From NCBI GenBank assembly GCA_023664705.1, contig JAMPFE010000043.1, forward strand, positions 1 to 17,602: DNA of 17,602 bases, written 5' to 3'. The translations under genes and the position numbers were made by a program. This document shows positions 7,030-15,170 of this stretch, piece after piece. The stretch is from Lachnospiraceae bacterium. GTDB taxonomy: Bacteria > Bacillota > Clostridia > Oscillospirales > Ruminococcaceae. Under the pieces are notes generated by a model, which ran no database searches, was not told where the DNA came from, and saw only the letters and a list, made by a program, of their open reading frames with translations. Position 1 is the first letter of the stretch. Every line of letters starts with the position of its first letter.

Positions 7030-7536
7030 TTAATCTATGGAGCCTATCCATTTATCCACCTCCGCGTCGGGCGTTACTTGAACGCTTCCGCCCGTGCTGT
7101 CGAATTGAACGTCGAATTTGTTTCGCAGAAGCGCGCCCGTTTTCTTGAGGTCGCCCATAACGTGACCCTTCCAGCCGCCGTGCGTCTGAAAAGGTATCAC
7201 GGTTCTCCCGCCGAGGTCGTGCGCTTTCAGAAACGCCGCGACCGCGGGAGCGTAAGTGTACCACCAAGTCGGCGTTCCCAGCGCGATAACATCGAACCCG
7301 TCCAAGTCAAGCGCGGTCTCTTCTCCGCTGTACGCGTCGACAAGGCGTATCTCTGGGATATATCCGCACTCGACCTCGCGTTTTCCCCGTTCAACGATAT
7401 CCTCATAGCTTCCCGAATAGGGCGTTACGGTCTCTATCCTCACGGTGCGCTCCGCGTCATAGCGTTCGGCAAGCCGCTTTACTATTCTTTCCGTATTCCC
7501 CGAAAGCGAATAATACACAACAAGTAAACGAGCCAT
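7030..7536 (-). CDS. Flavodoxin-like protein
   Basis: The predicted protein has 168 residues; GGAGG precedes the ATG. The N-terminal VVYYSLSGNTERIVKRL (5-21) is the phosphate-binding loop that holds FMN, and ALGTPTWWYTYAPAVAAFL and IPFQTHGGW are the usual second and third flavin-contact regions of the single-domain flavodoxin family. It would shuttle electrons or act as a small flavin reductase in the cytosol. Its ATG overlaps the stop of the upstream acetyltransferase gene as TAATG, so the two are translationally coupled. Partner reductase is not in view. Confidence 0.88.
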   Translation of the reverse strand: MARLLVVYYSLSGNTERIVKRLAERYDAERTVRIETVTPYSGSYEDIVERGKREVECGYIPEIRLVDAYSGEETALDLDGFDVIALGTPTWWYTYAPAVAAFLKAHDLGGRTVIPFQTHGGWKGHVMGDLKKTGALLRNKFDVQFDSTGGSVQVTPDAEVDKWIGSID

Positions 7537-8039
7537 TATTCCTCCTCAAAGCATTTCACGAACCGCGTATCCGTAACGGCAGCTCCCCCGACCTCGCATT
7601 CGAGAGTGTCCCCGTTCGGCATGAAGCCGTGCTTTCGGTAAAACCGCGCCGCGCGTTCGTTACCGTCCAGAACGTACAGGTAAATTTTGTCAAAGCCCCG
7701 TTCGCGAAGTCGGTCTACGGCGTACTCGAACAGCTCTCCCGCAAAGCCCCTGCCCCAGTATTCGGGAAGCGCGTACATCGTCTGAATTTCGCCCCAGCCG
7801 CGCATTTTTTCCTCGGCGGCGGGGCGGGTGTAACAGTGCGCGGCTATCTTCTCCCCGTCGAGAATTACATAGCTGCCGTCCCCGAGGAGCCTGCCGCCCT
7901 CCCAGCGCTTTGGAGACAGCTCGTCGAGAAAGCTCCGCGGCAGCAGACCCTTGTAGCCCTCTTTCCACGCAGCGACATACAGCGCACAGACCTCCCCGAG
8001 GTCGCGCTCCGTCATTTCGCGGATACAATGCTTTGTCAT
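7536..8039 (-). CDS. GNAT family N-acetyltransferase
   Basis: The predicted protein has 167 residues. ATG at 8039 follows GGAGGTGC; a longer frame to 8102 adds 21 residues of low-complexity sequence and is rejected. The N-terminus CIREMTERDLGEVCALYVAAW is the typical first beta strand and helix of GNAT proteins. The acetyl-CoA loop is PEYWGRGFAGELFEYAV, and NERAARFYRKHGF is the C-terminal signature. The substrate is unknown. It is the first gene of the five-gene minus-strand run and overlaps the flavodoxin-like gene by one base. Confidence 0.9.
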   Translation of the reverse strand: MTKHCIREMTERDLGEVCALYVAAWKEGYKGLLPRSFLDELSPKRWEGGRLLGDGSYVILDGEKIAAHCYTRPAAEEKMRGWGEIQTMYALPEYWGRGFAGELFEYAVDRLRERGFDKIYLYVLDGNERAARFYRKHGFMPNGDTLECEVGGAAVTDTRFVKCFEEE

Positions 8040-8102
8040 ACTGCACCTCCATAGAGCGGGGAAGGCTTTTCGTCCGCCGCCGTCGGGCGCGCCGACGTTC
8101 AT

Positions 8103-8268
8103 TTTAGTTCAAATGCCGCTCTCCCGCGCCCTCGGGCGGACGTCCGAAAAGCCCGCGGGGGCGCACTCGAAAACGCTGCGCATTCGCGCGTGCCGAGCGG
8201 AAAGGTCGCATCTCCCACGGAGCGTTTCCTCGCGCGCCCCCGCTTTGAAGCGTCGAAGCCGCGCTGCC
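8103..8268. other. GC-rich palindromic intergenic spacer
   Basis: No gene is supported here. The stretch separates valS (stop at 8269) from the GNAT operon (start at 8039) and is packed with inverted repeats: the 89-base element at 8155-8243, GCCCTCGGGC near 8128-8137 and CGGACGTCCG near 8136-8146. It should hold the end of the valS transcript and the promoter of the next operon; I do not see a confident promoter. Confidence 0.6.
8155..8243 (-). terminator. Large nested inverted repeat after valS, possible terminator
   Basis: GCGGGGGCGC at 8155-8164 pairs with GCGCCCCCGC at 8234-8243 (10 bp), and inside this AAACGCT at 8171-8177 pairs with AGCGTTT at 8221-8227 (7 bp), with a 6-by-6 internal loop between. 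On the minus strand, transcription leaving valS runs through it and then into GGGCTTTT, a short T-run. This could terminate transcription or protect the 3' end, but the large apical part is unusual for a simple terminator. Confidence 0.45.
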
Positions 8269-10902
8269 TTACTTCAGCCCCTCGATGGATTCCAGAATTT
8301 TCCTCATCTTCTCCTCGGCTTTGGCGAGCTTAGCGCGCTCGCTCTCGATCTGCTGCGCGGGAGCCTTGGCGAGGAAGCCTTGATTGTTGAGCTTTCCCGA
8401 GAGGAAATCAATGTCCTTCTGCGCGGCTTTCTTTTCCTTTTCGAGGCGCGCGAGCTCCTTTTCCTCGTCGACGAGCTCCCCCATGGGGATAAACACGCGC
8501 GCGCTGTCGGTAACGACGGTTATCATGCCGTCGGTATTCTCGGCTTTTTCGACAACGGAGAACTCCCCGGCGCCCGCGAGCTTCTCAAAGAACGCCCTAG
8601 CGTCCGCGAAGATGCCCGTAAATTGCGTCTCCACTATCTCGGTAACGCGCTTCGAGGGCGGCACGTTCATCTCGTTTCGCTGCACGCGAACAGCGCGGAT
8701 AGCGCCGATAACGCGCGAAAACTCCTCTTTTTCCTTTGCGAAGTTGAGCTTTTCGTCGTATTCGCACCATTTCGTCATCATAATGCTGTCGGTCTCGCCG
8801 TGCGGCATGGACTGCCATATCTCCTCTGTGACGAACGGAATAAACGGGTGGAGCGTTTTCAGAATACCGCTCATAATGAACACAAGAACGTTCTGCGCAG
8901 CAAGAGCTGTACTTCCTCCTGCCGCAATCCTCGGCTTTGTAAGCTCGATATACCAGTCGCAGAAGATGTCCCACGTGAAGTCGTAAACGTTCTGCACGGC
9001 AACGCCCAGCTCGTAGGTCTCAAGGTTCGCGGTGACGTTACGTATCATATCGTTGTACAGCGACAGCACCCATTTATCCTCTATCGCAAGCGTCTCGGGG
9101 AGCGCCGCCGCGCCGAAATTCTCGGGCAGGTTCATCAGAATGTAGCGCGAGGCGTTCCAGAGCTTGTTGATAAAGTTTCTGGAGTTCATGACCTTCGTTT
9201 CCGTCCAGCGCATATCGTTCCCGGGAGCGTTGCCCGTGACCAAGGTCAGGCGCAGAGCGTCCGCGCCGTATTTGTCAATAATTTCCAGCGGGTCTACGCC
9301 GTTCCCGAGGGATTTCGACATCTTCCGTCCCAGCTCGTCGCGCACCAGCCCGTGAATGAGCACGTCCTTAAAGGGCTTCTCGCCCGTGTGCTCCAGACCG
9401 CTGAAAATCATTCTCGATACCCAGAACGTGATTATATCGTAGCCCGTAACGAGCGTCTGCGTGGGGTAAAAGTACTTGTAATCGGGAGTTTTCTCGGGCC
9501 AGCCGAGCGTCGAAAACGGCCACAGCGCGGAGCTGAACCACGTATCGAGCGTGTCCTCGTCCTGCTTTACGGGAGCGCCGCACTTCGGGCATTTCGCGAT
9601 GTCGTCGAGGGTTATCTCGGTGTGCCCGCAGTCGGGATTTTGGCAGTAGAACGCGGGGATACGGTGCCCCCACCATATCTGCCGCGAAATGCACCAGTCG
9701 CGGATATTCTCCATCCAGAACAGATAGCCGTTCTCAAAGCGCTTGGGAACGTACCGCAGCTCGCCGCTCTTAACAACGTCGATCGCCGGCTTCGCGAGCT
9801 CCTTCATCTTGACGAACCATTGCAGCGAGGCGGTAGGCTCCACGGTAGTACCGCAGCGCTGACAGGTGCCGACGTTGTGCTTGTGCGGCTCGACCTTGAC
9901 GAGCAAGCCCTCCTTTTCGAGGTCGGCGACCATAGCTTTCCGCGCCTCGTAGCGATCCATTCCCGCGTATTTTCCGCCAACGCCGTCCATTATGGTCGCG
10001 TCGTCGTTCATCATATGAATAACGGGCAAATCGTGTCTCTTGCCGACCTCGAAGTCGTTGGGGTCGTGCGCGGGAGTTATCTTAACGCAGCCCGTGCCGA
10101 ACTCCGGATCGACGTAATCGTCCGCGACAACGGGTATCTCGCGGTCGGTCAGCGGCAGCTTGAGCATCTTCCCGACAAGGTGCTTGTAGCGCTCGTCCTT
10201 GGGGTTTACGGCAACTGCGCTGTCTCCGAGCAGCGTTTCGGGACGCGTTGTCGCTATCTCAACGTAACCGGAACCGTCTGCTATCGGATAGTTTATATGC
10301 CAGAAAAATCCATCCTGCTCCTCGTATTCCGTCTCAATATCGGAAATGGACGTTTTGCAGCTCGGGCACCAGTTGATAATGCGCTCGCCGCGATAGATAA
10401 GCCCCTTGCCGTGCAAGTCCAGAAAGACCTTCTGAACGGCTTTCGAGCAGCCCTCGTCCATAGTGAACCGCGAGCGGCTCCAGTCGCAGGAGGTGCCCAT
10501 TTTGCGCTGCTGCTCCTTAATTCTGCTGCCGTACTTGTCGTTCCACGCCCACGCGCGCTCCATAAAGCCGTCGCGCCCGAGGTCGTATTTCGTAACGCCC
10601 TCTTCTTTCATAGCCGCGACAATCTTCGCCTCGGTAGCCAGCGCCGCGTGGTCGGTTCCGGGCAGCCACAGCGCCGCATATCCCTGCATTCTCTTAAAGC
10701 GGATAAGTATATCCTGCAATGTACAGTCCAGCGCGTGCCCCATGTGGAGCTGCCCCGTGATGTTGGGCGGCGGCATTACGATAGTGTACGGCTTTTTGGC
10801 AGGGTCGCGCTCTGCCTTGAAAAAGCCGCCGTCCTCCCAGTATTTGTAAAGTCTGTCCTCGAAATCCTTCGGGGAATAGGTTTTGTCAAGTTCCTTTCTC
10901 AT
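8269..10902 (-). CDS. valS: Valine--tRNA ligase
   Basis: The predicted protein has 877 residues, normal for bacterial ValRS. ATG at 10902 is chosen because AAAGGA lies 9 bases before it; a TTG six codons upstream overlaps the previous gene. It is a class I synthetase with the HIGH motif as HMGH at 53-56 and KMSKS at 527-531. GTDHA at 82-86, the editing-domain TTRPETLLGD (218-227) and PAHDPNDFEVG fit ValRS and its hydrolysis of mischarged Thr-tRNA(Val). Cysteine pairs at 179/182, 347/350, 420/425 and 438/441 are consistent with zinc-binding knuckles. The C-terminal 65 residues form the usual coiled coil. No T-box leader is seen before the gene, which is third in its run. Confidence 0.98.
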   Translation of the reverse strand: MRKELDKTYSPKDFEDRLYKYWEDGGFFKAERDPAKKPYTIVMPPPNITGQLHMGHALDCTLQDILIRFKRMQGYAALWLPGTDHAALATEAKIVAAMKEEGVTKYDLGRDGFMERAWAWNDKYGSRIKEQQRKMGTSCDWSRSRFTMDEGCSKAVQKVFLDLHGKGLIYRGERIINWCPSCKTSISDIETEYEEQDGFFWHINYPIADGSGYVEIATTRPETLLGDSAVAVNPKDERYKHLVGKMLKLPLTDREIPVVADDYVDPEFGTGCVKITPAHDPNDFEVGKRHDLPVIHMMNDDATIMDGVGGKYAGMDRYEARKAMVADLEKEGLLVKVEPHKHNVGTCQRCGTTVEPTASLQWFVKMKELAKPAIDVVKSGELRYVPKRFENGYLFWMENIRDWCISRQIWWGHRIPAFYCQNPDCGHTEITLDDIAKCPKCGAPVKQDEDTLDTWFSSALWPFSTLGWPEKTPDYKYFYPTQTLVTGYDIITFWVSRMIFSGLEHTGEKPFKDVLIHGLVRDELGRKMSKSLGNGVDPLEIIDKYGADALRLTLVTGNAPGNDMRWTETKVMNSRNFINKLWNASRYILMNLPENFGAAALPETLAIEDKWVLSLYNDMIRNVTANLETYELGVAVQNVYDFTWDIFCDWYIELTKPRIAAGGSTALAAQNVLVFIMSGILKTLHPFIPFVTEEIWQSMPHGETDSIMMTKWCEYDEKLNFAKEKEEFSRVIGAIRAVRVQRNEMNVPPSKRVTEIVETQFTGIFADARAFFEKLAGAGEFSVVEKAENTDGMITVVTDSARVFIPMGELVDEEKELARLEKEKKAAQKDIDFLSGKLNNQGFLAKAPAQQIESERAKLAKAEEKMRKILESIEGLK

Positions 10903-10916
10903 TGTCCCGTGTCCTT

Positions 10917-11345
10917 TCAATTATTTAATGTATTGAACGATAATATCATACCGTCGCCGAGATCCGCTTCCCTGCGCGAAACAAATCCGAATTTCCGATA
11001 AAAATCCTCCTTGCCCTTGGAAGCCCCCAAATATACGCGTATCTCGGGGCTTGCGGCTTTGAACCGTTCAACCTCTTTCAAAACGTGTTTCATCAGCCGC
11101 GAGCCGACGCCCCTGCCTTGAAACTCCGGCGCGACCATAACGTCCTGTATATACAAAAACAGCGCTCCGTCTCCGATAAGTCTTGCGTGACCGACTATTT
11201 TTTCATCATCATCAAAAGCGCAAACCGAATAAAGCGTGTTATCCAAAGCCGTCTTAACAAGCTTTTCGTCCGTAACTCCCCAGCCGACTTTTTCGGTAAG
11301 GTAATTGTATTGAGCGGTCGTCGGCTTTTCTTCCTTAAAGATCAT
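10917..11345 (-). CDS. GNAT family N-acetyltransferase
   Basis: The predicted protein has 142 residues; its ATG is preceded by GAGGTGACGG, which overlaps the stop of rqcH. It is a compact GNAT enzyme with IQDVMVAPEFQGRGVGSRLM (acetyl-CoA loop at QGRGVG) and DFYRKFGF near the C-terminus. It is placed between rqcH and valS with gaps of 6 and 14 bases, so all three are one transcript. The acceptor substrate is not evident. It is not closely similar to the other GNAT gene in the window. Confidence 0.9.
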   Translation of the reverse strand: MIFKEEKPTTAQYNYLTEKVGWGVTDEKLVKTALDNTLYSVCAFDDDEKIVGHARLIGDGALFLYIQDVMVAPEFQGRGVGSRLMKHVLKEVERFKAASPEIRVYLGASKGKEDFYRKFGFVSRREADLGDGMILSFNTLNN

Positions 11346-11351
11346 ATTCCG

Positions 11352-13109
11352 TCACCTCTCGCGCAGCTTCTCGACAACTCCCTCATCGGGCGTAACGTAA
11401 AGCGTTTTGTTGTTGGTAAAAATTACCATACCCGGTTTAGCGCCCGCGGGCTTTTTGACGAATTTCACCGCCGTATAGTCAACGGGAACACCCGAGCCGC
11501 TGCGACCCTTGGAGTGGAACGCCGCGAGCTGCGCCGCCTCGAATATCGTCCGCTCGGAGGGCGTTTTGCCGTCCGTCTTTATGATGACGTGCGACCCCGC
11601 AATATCCTTTGTGTGCAGCCAAATATCGGTCGCCCTGGCGGTCTTGAGCGTCAGCAGGTCGTTCTGCCTGTTGTTTTTGCCGACGAGTATCTCAAAGCCC
11701 TCCGTTGAGCGGAATTTCAGCGGCTCCGAGAGCTTTTTCCGCTTGTCGTCGGGCTTTTCCCCGCGCCCCTTGATAAACCCTTGCTCGCGCAGCTCGCGGC
11801 GAATTTCGGCAAGCTCCCGCTCGTCCTCGTTCCGCGAAATGCAGTCCAGAACGCTGTCAAGGTAAATAAGGTCGTCCGCGCCCTTTTTGATAAGCTCGGT
11901 TAGCACTTTCTCGGCAGTGTCCAGCTTTCGGTATTCGGCATAGTATTTCTGCGCGTTCTGCGAGGGCGAAAGCCGCGCGTCAAGCTTTATCTCGCGCTTC
12001 TCCCCCGTGTAAAAATCATCGAGAACGCACGCCGTCATGCCCTTTTCCAGTTGGTAAATATTGGCATTTATAAGGTCTCCGCAGACTCGGAAAACCTCGC
12101 GCTCCGCGCATTCGGCGAGCTCCTTTTTCTGCAGCTCCAGCTTCCGCGAAACGCGCTCGTAAGCGGTGTTCACGGTTTTCAGCAAGTCTTTCGCGCGCTG
12201 TTTGAGACGTTCCGCCTTGCCCGCCGAGGAGAAAAAATCGTCCACGAGAGCGTTCGCCGTGTTAAAGCGCGAAATGCTCATCGCCGAGCCGTACTGCCCG
12301 ACGCCGACGAAACAAAAATCCCTTTTCCTGCCCGTCTCGTCGGTCAGCATGGTGTACTCGGCAGCGCCGTTCAGCGCCGCCCTCGCCTTGTCAATGAACG
12401 CCGCAAAGCGCCCGCGCCGCTCCCCGACAAGCTCATTGCACGGCAAATCGACGTCGCCGCCCGCCCGGAACGCGCACTCCCTCGCGAAGATAGGCGAGAC
12501 GCCCTCAAGCACCTCGGGGAGCGCCTTCGCGAGTCTATCCGCACGCCCGACGAGCGCCCGCAATATCTCCTCGGAGCTCGTTTCGAGCAAATTGAGCCGT
12601 TCCGCGCGCGGCGGCGTTTCGTAAACGATGTTCGGCAGCACCCGCCGCACGCTCGAAACCTCGTCCGTGACGCGCTTTATGCTGTCGACAACGCGCCCGT
12701 CCCGCACCACGATAATGTTGCTGTGCCGCCCCATTATCTCCGAAACGACCGTGTTCACGACAATATCGCCTATCTCGTTCGTGCACTCGAAATCGAAGTA
12801 CAGTATGCGCTCCAGCCCGTCCTGCCGTATGCCGACGAGCTTTCCGCCGCCCAAGTGCTTCCGCAGAAGCATACAGAACATCGGCGGCGACTGCGGGTTC
12901 TCAAACTCCGCGCCCGTCAGATTAACGCGCGCCGAGCCGCCGTTCGCCGAGAAAATCAGCGCCTTGCGGCTCCTGTCCCCGCCGCCGAGCTGCCGCAGTG
13001 TCAGCACTATCTCCTCGCGCGAGGGCTGGTAAATTTTGTCAACTCTCGCGCCTATAAGACCCGTCAGCTCTTGCTTTATGCAGTGCAAAAGCGCTCCGTC
13101 AAGCGACAT
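11352..13109 (-). CDS. rqcH: NFACT family protein RqcH (Rqc2 homologue)
   Basis: The predicted protein has 585 residues, the usual length; the ATG follows AAAGGGGG. Older annotations call this family fibronectin-binding protein A. The NFACT-N domain occupies the first third (ALLHCIKQEL, QSPPMFCMLLRKHL, NEIGDIVVNTVVSEIMGRHSN). A long coiled coil lies around 290-440, and the NFACT-R domain begins near 465 with DIWLHTKDIAGSHVII at about 505-520. In Firmicutes RqcH binds stalled 50S-peptidyl-tRNA complexes and, with tRNA-Ala, adds C-terminal alanine tails that target the nascent chain for degradation. The residues that align with the tRNA-binding Asp-Arg pair read GLER (98-101), a conservative Asp-to-Glu change. 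It is the first gene of the run with GNAT and valS. Confidence 0.93.
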   Translation of the reverse strand: MSLDGALLHCIKQELTGLIGARVDKIYQPSREEIVLTLRQLGGGDRSRKALIFSANGGSARVNLTGAEFENPQSPPMFCMLLRKHLGGGKLVGIRQDGLERILYFDFECTNEIGDIVVNTVVSEIMGRHSNIIVVRDGRVVDSIKRVTDEVSSVRRVLPNIVYETPPRAERLNLLETSSEEILRALVGRADRLAKALPEVLEGVSPIFARECAFRAGGDVDLPCNELVGERRGRFAAFIDKARAALNGAAEYTMLTDETGRKRDFCFVGVGQYGSAMSISRFNTANALVDDFFSSAGKAERLKQRAKDLLKTVNTAYERVSRKLELQKKELAECAEREVFRVCGDLINANIYQLEKGMTACVLDDFYTGEKREIKLDARLSPSQNAQKYYAEYRKLDTAEKVLTELIKKGADDLIYLDSVLDCISRNEDERELAEIRRELREQGFIKGRGEKPDDKRKKLSEPLKFRSTEGFEILVGKNNRQNDLLTLKTARATDIWLHTKDIAGSHVIIKTDGKTPSERTIFEAAQLAAFHSKGRSGSGVPVDYTAVKFVKKPAGAKPGMVIFTNNKTLYVTPDEGVVEKLRER

Positions 13110-13642
13110 ATCCGCCGCCCCCTTTCCGTGTGTTTTTTGCGGTAAATTGCAGTTTTTTATGTGTTAATCTTAAATCGGCGCAAAGGAAGCACCTTAGGCG
13201 CTCACAATAGAGGGGATAACCGCGGGTTAGTCCGTTCGGGCCGAGGCTCGGACGGCGGCTTGAATGCGGCGTTCGGAAACGGGATACAGCACGGATTGTC
13301 ACGTCGACATCAGAGTTTAACGTGCCCCGTCAACGCCAAATCGCCCGACAACCTTGACGGCAGGGCAAAAAACCGTCTTGGGACGTTCACATCCGCGGAT
13401 ATCGAGTCAGCTTAGTACGCCCGCCCGTGCAACGGGGAGCGATTTCGGGCGAGATAACTTTTTTCTCGCCTTGTCTCGCGACGGCAAAGAAATTTTGTCG
13501 GTTTGGGAACGGGAAAAGCATGTGGGTTTAAAACCCCTCGTGAGCAAATAAGACAACTCTTCCTCTGCAGTTCATTGACAATTGAATAAAACCGGGCTGC
13601 CGCCAAAATCCAAGGCTTGACAAAGCTTTTTCGGCAGCCGAT
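13110..13642. other. 533-base region without a gene; possible structured RNA
   Basis: No frame here has a credible start, codon use or family match. It holds the rqcH leader (13110-13160), including one TTGCAGTTTTTT motif, the terminator of the Nif3-like gene at the right end, and between them about 400 bases with many inverted repeats. ACGGG 13279-13283 plus GCACG 13289-13293 pair with CGTGC plus CCCGT at 13321-13330; CCGTCAA 13327-13333 pairs with TTGACGG 13354-13360; CGCCCG near 13422 pairs with CGGGCG 13446-13451; GGCGAG 13448-13453 pairs with CTCGCC 13465-13470. Some of these exclude each other. Strand and transcription are unknown. I could not match tmRNA, RNase P RNA, SRP RNA or 6S RNA. 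Confidence 0.35.
13595..13639 (-). terminator. Terminator of the trmK/Nif3-like operon
   Basis: GGCTGCCG at 13595-13602 pairs with CGGCAGCC at 13632-13639. On the minus strand this stem begins 4 bases after the Nif3-like stop codon and is followed by CGGTTTTATTC. The 29-base loop is long, with some internal pairing possible. Confidence 0.7.
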
Positions 13643-14416
13643 TTATACGTACCCGCACGGGTCGGTCTCGCATTCCGCGCTGAACACGGGCACCGCCGAA
13701 AACTCCATTGTTACGAGCTTCGCGAGCTTGTGCGCCGCCGCCTTTTCCGTGCCGAAATGCCCCGCGTCGATAAGCGTCAGCCCGCAGTTTTCCGCCTCTA
13801 TCCAGAAGTTGTGCTTGATGTCGCCCGAGACTATCGCGTCGCAGCCGCGTTCTCGCGCGAGCCGCATAACGTTTCGGTCAACTCCGCCGCCGCAGCACAC
13901 GGCGATCCGCTTTATGGAGCGGTTTGTACGGCTGTACCGCACGCCGCCGAGGTCGAGCTTCTCCTTGCAGTACTCGGCAAGGGTCTGCGGCGTAAACTCA
14001 AACGGGATATCGCATACCGCGCCGAACCCCCTGCCGTCGCTCTGCGTAACCTCCAGAACCGCGCCGCTCTGCCATTCCAGCAGCTCCACAAGCGTGTCGT
14101 TCACGCCGCCCGCGGCAATGTCGAAGTTGGTGTGCATCGCGATAGCGGCAATATCCCGCCGCACGAGCTCCGCGACGGGGCTCCGGACGGGAATGCTTTT
14201 CAAGCCGTCAAAAATCACGGGATGATGCGATATAATAAGGTTCGCGCCCTTTTCGGCGGTCTCGTTTACGATGGGGCGCGTGATGTCAAGGCAGCAGCAC
14301 ACTCCCGTGAGGGGGGCGCTTTCGTCGCCGACAAGAAGCCCCGCGTTGTCAAAGCTTTCGGCGCTGTTAAGCGGAGCAATGCCATTCAGATATGCCAGAA
14401 CGTCGCCGACTGTCAT
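13643..14416 (-). CDS. Nif3-like dinuclear metal centre protein
   Basis: The predicted protein has 257 residues, the length of the short members of the family (the longer YqfO type has an inserted domain). GAGGTGATA precedes the ATG. Metal ligands are visible: SHHP (His64-His65), MHTNFD (His95 and Asp99) and DAGHFGTE (His220 and Glu224). ESFDNAGLLVG at 20-30 is a family hallmark. The family forms hexameric rings with two-metal sites; some members are called GTP cyclohydrolase I type 2, but the physiological role remains unsettled. It follows trmK on the same strand, an arrangement common in Firmicutes, with an 87-base gap carrying TTTGCAGTT repeats. The terminator lies directly behind it. Confidence 0.92.
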   Translation of the reverse strand: MTVGDVLAYLNGIAPLNSAESFDNAGLLVGDESAPLTGVCCCLDITRPIVNETAEKGANLIISHHPVIFDGLKSIPVRSPVAELVRRDIAAIAMHTNFDIAAGGVNDTLVELLEWQSGAVLEVTQSDGRGFGAVCDIPFEFTPQTLAEYCKEKLDLGGVRYSRTNRSIKRIAVCCGGGVDRNVMRLARERGCDAIVSGDIKHNFWIEAENCGLTLIDAGHFGTEKAAAHKLAKLVTMEFSAVPVFSAECETDPCGYV

Positions 14417-14476
14417 TATATCACCTCGTAATTTGTCGAAATAATTCTACTTTAAGTATATTTTTCAATACCGCGT

Positions 14477-14504
14477 TTTGCAGCTGTTTGCAGTTAAATG
14501 CAGT
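14477..14504. repeat. Triple TGCAG motif between trmK and the Nif3-like gene
   Basis: TGCAG occurs three times within 26 bases (TTTTGCAGC, TTTGCAGTT, AATGCAGTC), overlapping the end of trmK. Similar TTTGCAGTTTTTTGCAGC occurs at 518-537 and AAATTGCAGTTTTTT at 13144-13158. Function is unknown. Confidence 0.4.
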
Positions 14505-15169
14505 CAAAATCGCTTGCCGAGATTTTCCGATTTTTCCAGAACCTTCCTCGACAATTCGCGGAGAGATTCGGCTTGCTCTGTGCCGCTTTGAGATTTTTCC
14601 ATGCCGTCGGCGTTTTTCGACAACTTTTCGGCAATTTTCCGCAAAAAATTACCGTCGGTAATCTTCCCCGTGAGCGCAAAAAGCTCGTCTATCTCCCGCG
14701 GAACGCTCGTATACGCCGCGAGCATGACCGTATATCCGCGCCCCCCGTCGTAGGCGGTCCGCTCCTCGAGGAGCTCAAATCCGTGACCGTAAAGCCATTT
14801 GCGCAGGAAATCCGCACGCGTCATCGGCTGGAGGATAAACCGCGTATCGCCGCTCAGAAAGCGGCAGCCGCCGATTATCCGCGCTATCAGCTCGCCGCCC
14901 ATGCCGCATATTATCACGTCGTCCGCAAAGTCTATTTCGGCAAGCCCGTCCGATTTTACTATGCGCACGTTTTCCGCGCCGCACTCCGAAACGGTTCTCC
15001 GAGCAGCCTCGAGAGGTCCGTCGCGGACGTCCGACGCTATCACGAGCGCCGATTTGTCCATGGCAAGACGGCAAGCGAGCTGCGCATGGTCGCAGCCCAC
15101 GTCGACGGCTGTTTTGCCGTTCCTGCACAGCTCCGCCGCCGCCGCAAGCCTGTTGTCGAGCGTTATCAA
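14504..15169 (-). CDS. trmK: tRNA (adenine(22)-N1)-methyltransferase
   Basis: The predicted protein has 221 residues, close to the family norm. The TTG at 15169 is the only sensible start: it is one base past the preceding stop, and no in-frame ATG precedes the SAM-binding motif. Shine-Dalgarno complementarity is weak, so coupling with the upstream gene is likely. AVDVGCDHAQLACRLA (21-36) is the SAM-binding loop, CGMGGELIARII (88-99) and FILQPMTRADFLRKWL (111-126) are TrmK signatures. The enzyme methylates N1 of A22 in the tRNA D-loop. The last 60 residues form the charged helical tail typical of the family. Its gene neighbour, the Nif3-like gene, is the usual one. Confidence 0.93.
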   Translation of the reverse strand: MITLDNRLAAAAELCRNGKTAVDVGCDHAQLACRLAMDKSALVIASDVRDGPLEAARRTVSECGAENVRIVKSDGLAEIDFADDVIICGMGGELIARIIGGCRFLSGDTRFILQPMTRADFLRKWLYGHGFELLEERTAYDGGRGYTVMLAAYTSVPREIDELFALTGKITDGNFLRKIAEKLSKNADGMEKSQSGTEQAESLRELSRKVLEKSENLGKRF

Positions 15170-15170
15170 A

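Noticed and set aside
8113..11001. 962-codon open frame on the plus strand opposite valS
   Set aside because: It is antisense to a clearly conserved synthetase with all motifs; the frame stays open because of GC-biased codons of valS, and its product is Arg/Leu/His-rich with no domain.
12051..13145. 364-codon plus-strand frame opposite rqcH
   Set aside because: Shadow of rqcH, arginine-rich and without family features or a ribosome binding site.
13209..13227. T-box-like core AGAGGGGATAACCGCGGGT on the plus strand
   Set aside because: It resembles the AGGGTGGNACCGCG core, but the match is imperfect, no terminator with a T-run follows, and no plus-strand gene lies downstream.
13412..13606. 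64-codon minus-strand frame and an 84-codon plus-strand frame at 13161-13415
   Set aside because: Both lack ribosome binding sites and sensible composition, and both cross the predicted stems; treated as noncoding.
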